Assembly (NCBI GenBank): GCA_019695115.1
Contig: JAIBAP010000059.1
Location: 1-36,452, forward strand
DNA length: 36,452 nt
Origin: Caldilineales bacterium
GTDB lineage: Bacteria; Chloroflexota; Anaerolineae; J102
Reading direction: 5' to 3'
Shown here piece by piece: positions 34,215 to 36,452 of the stretch; within the stretch, counting starts at the first letter, position 1; each line of letters begins with the position of its first letter. The translations under genes were made by a program, and so were the position numbers. The notes beneath the pieces were generated by a model, which was not told where the DNA came from, ran no database searches, and saw only the letters and a program-made list of their open reading frames with translations.

Positions 34215-35384
34215 ATGGAACGCTCCGCCAAAACATTAGCCAAAGTCGAAAGAATGCGCCGGGCGCTGCATCACCAGGAGGCCGATCGAGTGCCGATCAG
34301 CGATTTCTTCTGGGGCAGCTTCGTCAACCGTTGGCGCCAGGAGATGGGCCTGCCCGCCGATGCCGACATCTACACCTACTACGACCTCGATTGGCAGGTC
34401 ACCATCCCCAACATGGACCCGCACATCAAGTCGTTCGAGACGCTGAAAGAGACGGACGAGGATGTGGTGGTCAAGACCGGTTTCGAGGCCACCATCCGCA
34501 AAAAGTTCGCCGACCCCATGCCCGAATGGCTGGAGTTCGGCCTGACCAGCATCGAGCAGACCGCGACTTTCCAGTTTGACGACCCCTGGGACGAGCGCCG
34601 CTATTTCAGGGCCGGGGACAACCAGATCGCCGGGGTGGGCGACGGGTTCGCCCGCAACTCGCCCGCCTGGGTAGAGACAGTCAAAAAGCTGCACCCGGAT
34701 TTCGCCGTCTTCGGCAGTGTGTGCGAGGCCAACGAATACATGACCCGGATCGTCGGCCCGGAGAACAATCTGCTGTGGGTGGCGCTCTATCCCGACGAAT
34801 ACGCCCGCTTCATCGAACGCACAATGGAGTTCGCCATCGGCGTCCTGCAGGCCCAGATCAAGGCTGCCGATGGGCTTCTGGATGGCATGGTCATCTGGGG
34901 CGATGTGGCCTACAAGAAGGATGTCTTCTTTGCCCCCGACTGGTGGCGGGCGCACTACAAGCCCTATCTGACCGAGATGGTGCGGATTTGCCACGAGGCC
35001 GACCTGCCGGTGATCTACCACGGCTGCGGCAATGTCAAGCGCATCATCCCCGACTTCATCGAGACCGGCATCGACGCCTACAACCCGCTGGAAGCGAAAG
35101 CCGGGCTGGATGTGGTGGATCTGCGCCGGCAATACGGCCACACTTTCGGCTTCTGCGGCAACATGAGCGTGATCGACTGGGCCGAGCTCAGCCCCGCCGA
35201 ACTCAAGCCCATCGTTCTCCGCAAGCTGAACGCGGCCAAAGGCGGCGGCATGATCTTCCAGTCTGATCACTCCGTCCCTACCAACGTCTCCGCTGCCAAC
35301 TACGATTATGTGGTCAAGCTCGTGCGCGAGTGGGGGCAGTATCCGCTGAAGTTGGGCGAGTATGATATTCCTGATTTGAATTGA
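34215..35384 (+). CDS. URO-D/MtaA-like methyltransferase family protein (HxC type, third ligand missing)
   Basis: A 389-aa URO-D-superfamily protein with the N-terminal pattern RMRRALHHQEADRVPISDFFW. It has H269-G-C271 (YHGCGNVKR), matching the HxC part of MtaA-like zinc sites, but the distal segment reads GGMIFQSDHSVPTNVS without Cys. It also shows DGMVIWGDVAYKKDVFFAPDWW, a segment found in sugar-catabolic URO-D relatives. ATG 34215 is chosen because AAAGGA lies 9 nt upstream; the ATG at 34206 would be too close. A repeat element lies before it, and an array separates it from the creatininase gene. Confidence 0.87.
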   Translation: MERSAKTLAKVERMRRALHHQEADRVPISDFFWGSFVNRWRQEMGLPADADIYTYYDLDWQVTIPNMDPHIKSFETLKETDEDVVVKTGFEATIRKKFADPMPEWLEFGLTSIEQTATFQFDDPWDERRYFRAGDNQIAGVGDGFARNSPAWVETVKKLHPDFAVFGSVCEANEYMTRIVGPENNLLWVALYPDEYARFIERTMEFAIGVLQAQIKAADGLLDGMVIWGDVAYKKDVFFAPDWWRAHYKPYLTEMVRICHEADLPVIYHGCGNVKRIIPDFIETGIDAYNPLEAKAGLDVVDLRRQYGHTFGFCGNMSVIDWAELSPAELKPIVLRKLNAAKGGGMIFQSDHSVPTNVSAANYDYVVKLVREWGQYPLKLGEYDIPDLN

Positions 35385-35482
35385 GTAGACAAGGAAACAA
35401 GTAGACAAGTAGACAAGGAAGAGAAGTCAACTTGCAGCTTGCCACCCGCCACCTGCCACCCGCCACCCACCACCTGCCCCCC
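35383..35482. repeat. Composite tandem array touching the creatininase start codon
   Basis: Six 8-bp units (35383-35430; GAGTAGAC, AAGGAAAC, AAGTAGAC twice, AAGGAAGA, GAAGTCAA) then seven 7-bp units (35431-35479; CTTGCAG, CTTGCCA, CCCGCCA, CCTGCCA, CCCGCCA, CCCACCA, CCTGCCC) and a C-run ending at ATG 35483. No Shine-Dalgarno sequence remains. Same modules and order as 23667-23785 on the other strand. Confidence 0.93.
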
Positions 35483-36262
35483 ATGCACCTCCACCGCCTC
35501 CTACCCCACCAGTTCCGGCAAGCCATCGATGAGAAATGGCCGTTGCTCGCGCCCACCGGCTGCATCGAATATCATGGCCCGCACCTGCCGCTGGGCGTGG
35601 ATACGATGATCGTCGAGGAGTTGCTGGCGCGGGTGAGCAAGCGCATGCCGTGCATCGTGGCCCCGCCATTGTGGTATGGCCCTGCCAGCTACGCCGTCTC
35701 TGGCCCGGAGCTGGGCTCGCTGGACGTGAGCACCGAGCGTTTCGGGCGACACGTGAAGGACGTGCTGGCCGGGTTCTGGGACATGGGCTTCCGGTGGATC
35801 ATCGTCGGCGTCCACCATCAGGGCCTGGACGGGCCGGAATCGCTGGCCATCCGCCAGGCCGCTGCCGAGGTCATGTTCGAGCGCAGCTACGCCGAGCGCG
35901 GCAAAGCCTGGTGGGGCAAGGCCCCGTTGGAGGCGCAGGACAACGTCTTCGAGCGCATCCAGGTCTGGCCCAGCGTGCTGCCCGAGGCGGCAGCCCAAAA
36001 GATCGAGATGGGCGACCACGCCGGCTTCTACGAAACCTCGTACATCCTGGCCGCGCATCCAGAGCTCGTCGATCTGAACAAGTTGGGCATGAATCCCCCC
36101 TGGTACACGAACACATCGACCAGCAGAGCCCGCGAGGCCACAGCCCAGGCCGGTGAACGGATGCTGGGGATCATGGCCGACGCCTGGGTGAGCAGACTCT
36201 CGGCCATGACCCGCCCTAAACGTCCTTCTCCGAATGAAGTGACAGTTAGCGGTTTGTTTTAG
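35483..36262 (+). CDS. Creatininase-family metal-dependent hydrolase
   Basis: A 259-aa protein of the creatininase superfamily. E29, H31 and D40 (PTGCIEYHGPHLPLGVDT) fit the metal-binding spacing of the family, and GDHAGFYETSYILAAHPELVDL matches the later conserved region. The usual NGHGGN motif is replaced by VGVHHQGLDG. Creatininases open cyclic amides; some relatives open cyclic sugar or keto-inositol intermediates (IolN-type 3-dehydro-scyllo-inosose hydrolase), and the HHQ variant with WYGPASYAV may point to that side. The context of rhamnose mutarotase and URO-D proteins also suggests carbohydrate catabolism. The start lacks a ribosome binding site because a C-rich array precedes it. Confidence 0.85.
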   Translation: MHLHRLLPHQFRQAIDEKWPLLAPTGCIEYHGPHLPLGVDTMIVEELLARVSKRMPCIVAPPLWYGPASYAVSGPELGSLDVSTERFGRHVKDVLAGFWDMGFRWIIVGVHHQGLDGPESLAIRQAAAEVMFERSYAERGKAWWGKAPLEAQDNVFERIQVWPSVLPEAAAQKIEMGDHAGFYETSYILAAHPELVDLNKLGMNPPWYTNTSTSRAREATAQAGERMLGIMADAWVSRLSAMTRPKRPSPNEVTVSGLF

Positions 36263-36266
36263 CGTA

Positions 36267-36343
36267 GTAATTGGTAATTGGTAATCAGATATCCCTCAAT
36301 TACCAATTACTAATTACCAATTACTAATTACCAATTACCACAA
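36267..36343. repeat. Heptad array with internal inversion, 11 units
   Basis: Units: GTAATTG twice, GTAATCA, GATATCC, CTCAATT, ACCAATT, ACTAATT, ACCAATT, ACTAATT, ACCAATT, ACCACAA. The right side is largely the reverse complement of the left, with the 7-bp register kept throughout. Total length equals that of the array at 33645-33721. Confidence 0.92.
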
Positions 36344-36443
36344 TACCACACACAGGAGGCAAAGAAGACGACGAATATCCACGCTTATCCACCATACTAT
36401 CCTTATTCCACCCTTTCAATCTCATCAAGAAGGAGAGACTCCC

Positions 36444-36452
36444 ATGTCTGAA
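36444..36452 (+). CDS. Start of a gene cut by the window end
   Basis: ATG TCT GAA follows AAGGAGAG at the proper distance (36430-36437), so translation most likely begins here. Only three codons are visible, so nothing can be said about the product. It is probably part of the same regulon. Confidence 0.6.

Noticed and set aside
28334-35384. Annotation of the URO-D genes as HemE for haem synthesis
   Set aside because: The RQAGR substrate motif is absent, the genes are multiple, and the context is LacI control plus sugar enzymes.
33645-36343. Regularly spaced repeats as a CRISPR array
   Set aside because: Units are 7-8 bp without unique spacers and no cas gene is present. They are simple tandem arrays.

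Overview
The window looks like chromosomal DNA of an uncultured, high-GC member of the Chloroflexota (Anaerolineae/Caldilineae type). This is inferred from overall gene content: Thr/Pro-rich linkers on secreted glycosidases, several URO-D-like methyltransferases under LacI control, a SWIM micro-protein, and many short tandem-repeat intergenic arrays. There is no rRNA gene to confirm the assignment. Most genes are intact and ordinary. The non-coding DNA and the last 8 kb are the unusual parts.

Left part (1-10.3 kb): the end of an unrecognised gene, a D-2-hydroxyacid dehydrogenase, a secreted DUF2690 protein, then on the minus strand a 1,277-aa GH13 amylase-family protein and an upstream PhoD-like phosphatase. 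A promoter-terminator unit that could make a roughly 120-nt RNA follows, then a 74-aa small protein, and a plus-strand operon of a threonine-synthase-like enzyme, RNase III (rnc) and a small membrane protein.

Middle (10.3-28.2 kb): two minus-strand cell-envelope glycosidase-like proteins that share a C-terminal domain (one also carries a GH18-like domain and an SH3b domain), a membrane-anchored helical protein, RsmI, a candidate structured RNA followed by a SWIM zinc-finger micro-protein, and a minus-strand run of EamA permease, SMC, a membrane protein, an RmlD-like reductase, a CrtI-like FAD oxidoreductase and a Uma2 nuclease. A divergent lipoprotein closes this part.

Right part (28.2-36.45 kb): a probable catabolic regulon. 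It has four URO-D/MtaA-like domains (three stand-alone genes and one fused to a complete LacI-type repressor), an L-rhamnose mutarotase and a creatininase-family hydrolase. Two promoters, before the first URO-D gene and before the LacI-URO-D fusion, have the same layout: TTGACA, a 17-bp spacer, a -10 box, then two abutting 14-bp sites. The first site at the fusion promoter is a perfect match to the LacI/CcpA-type TGWAANCGNTNWCA palindrome. My reading is a sugar- or cyclitol-linked methyl-transfer pathway controlled by a repressor fused to one of its own enzyme-like domains. The substrate is unknown.

Across the window, intergenic spaces carry short tandem arrays whose unit is nearly always 7 bp, although the unit sequence differs from array to array. 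Two arrays keep the heptad register through an inversion. Two unrelated genes have the same composite array, in the same order, ending in a C-run directly before ATG. A related decamer repeat family has entered the coding sequence of the GH13 gene in frame.
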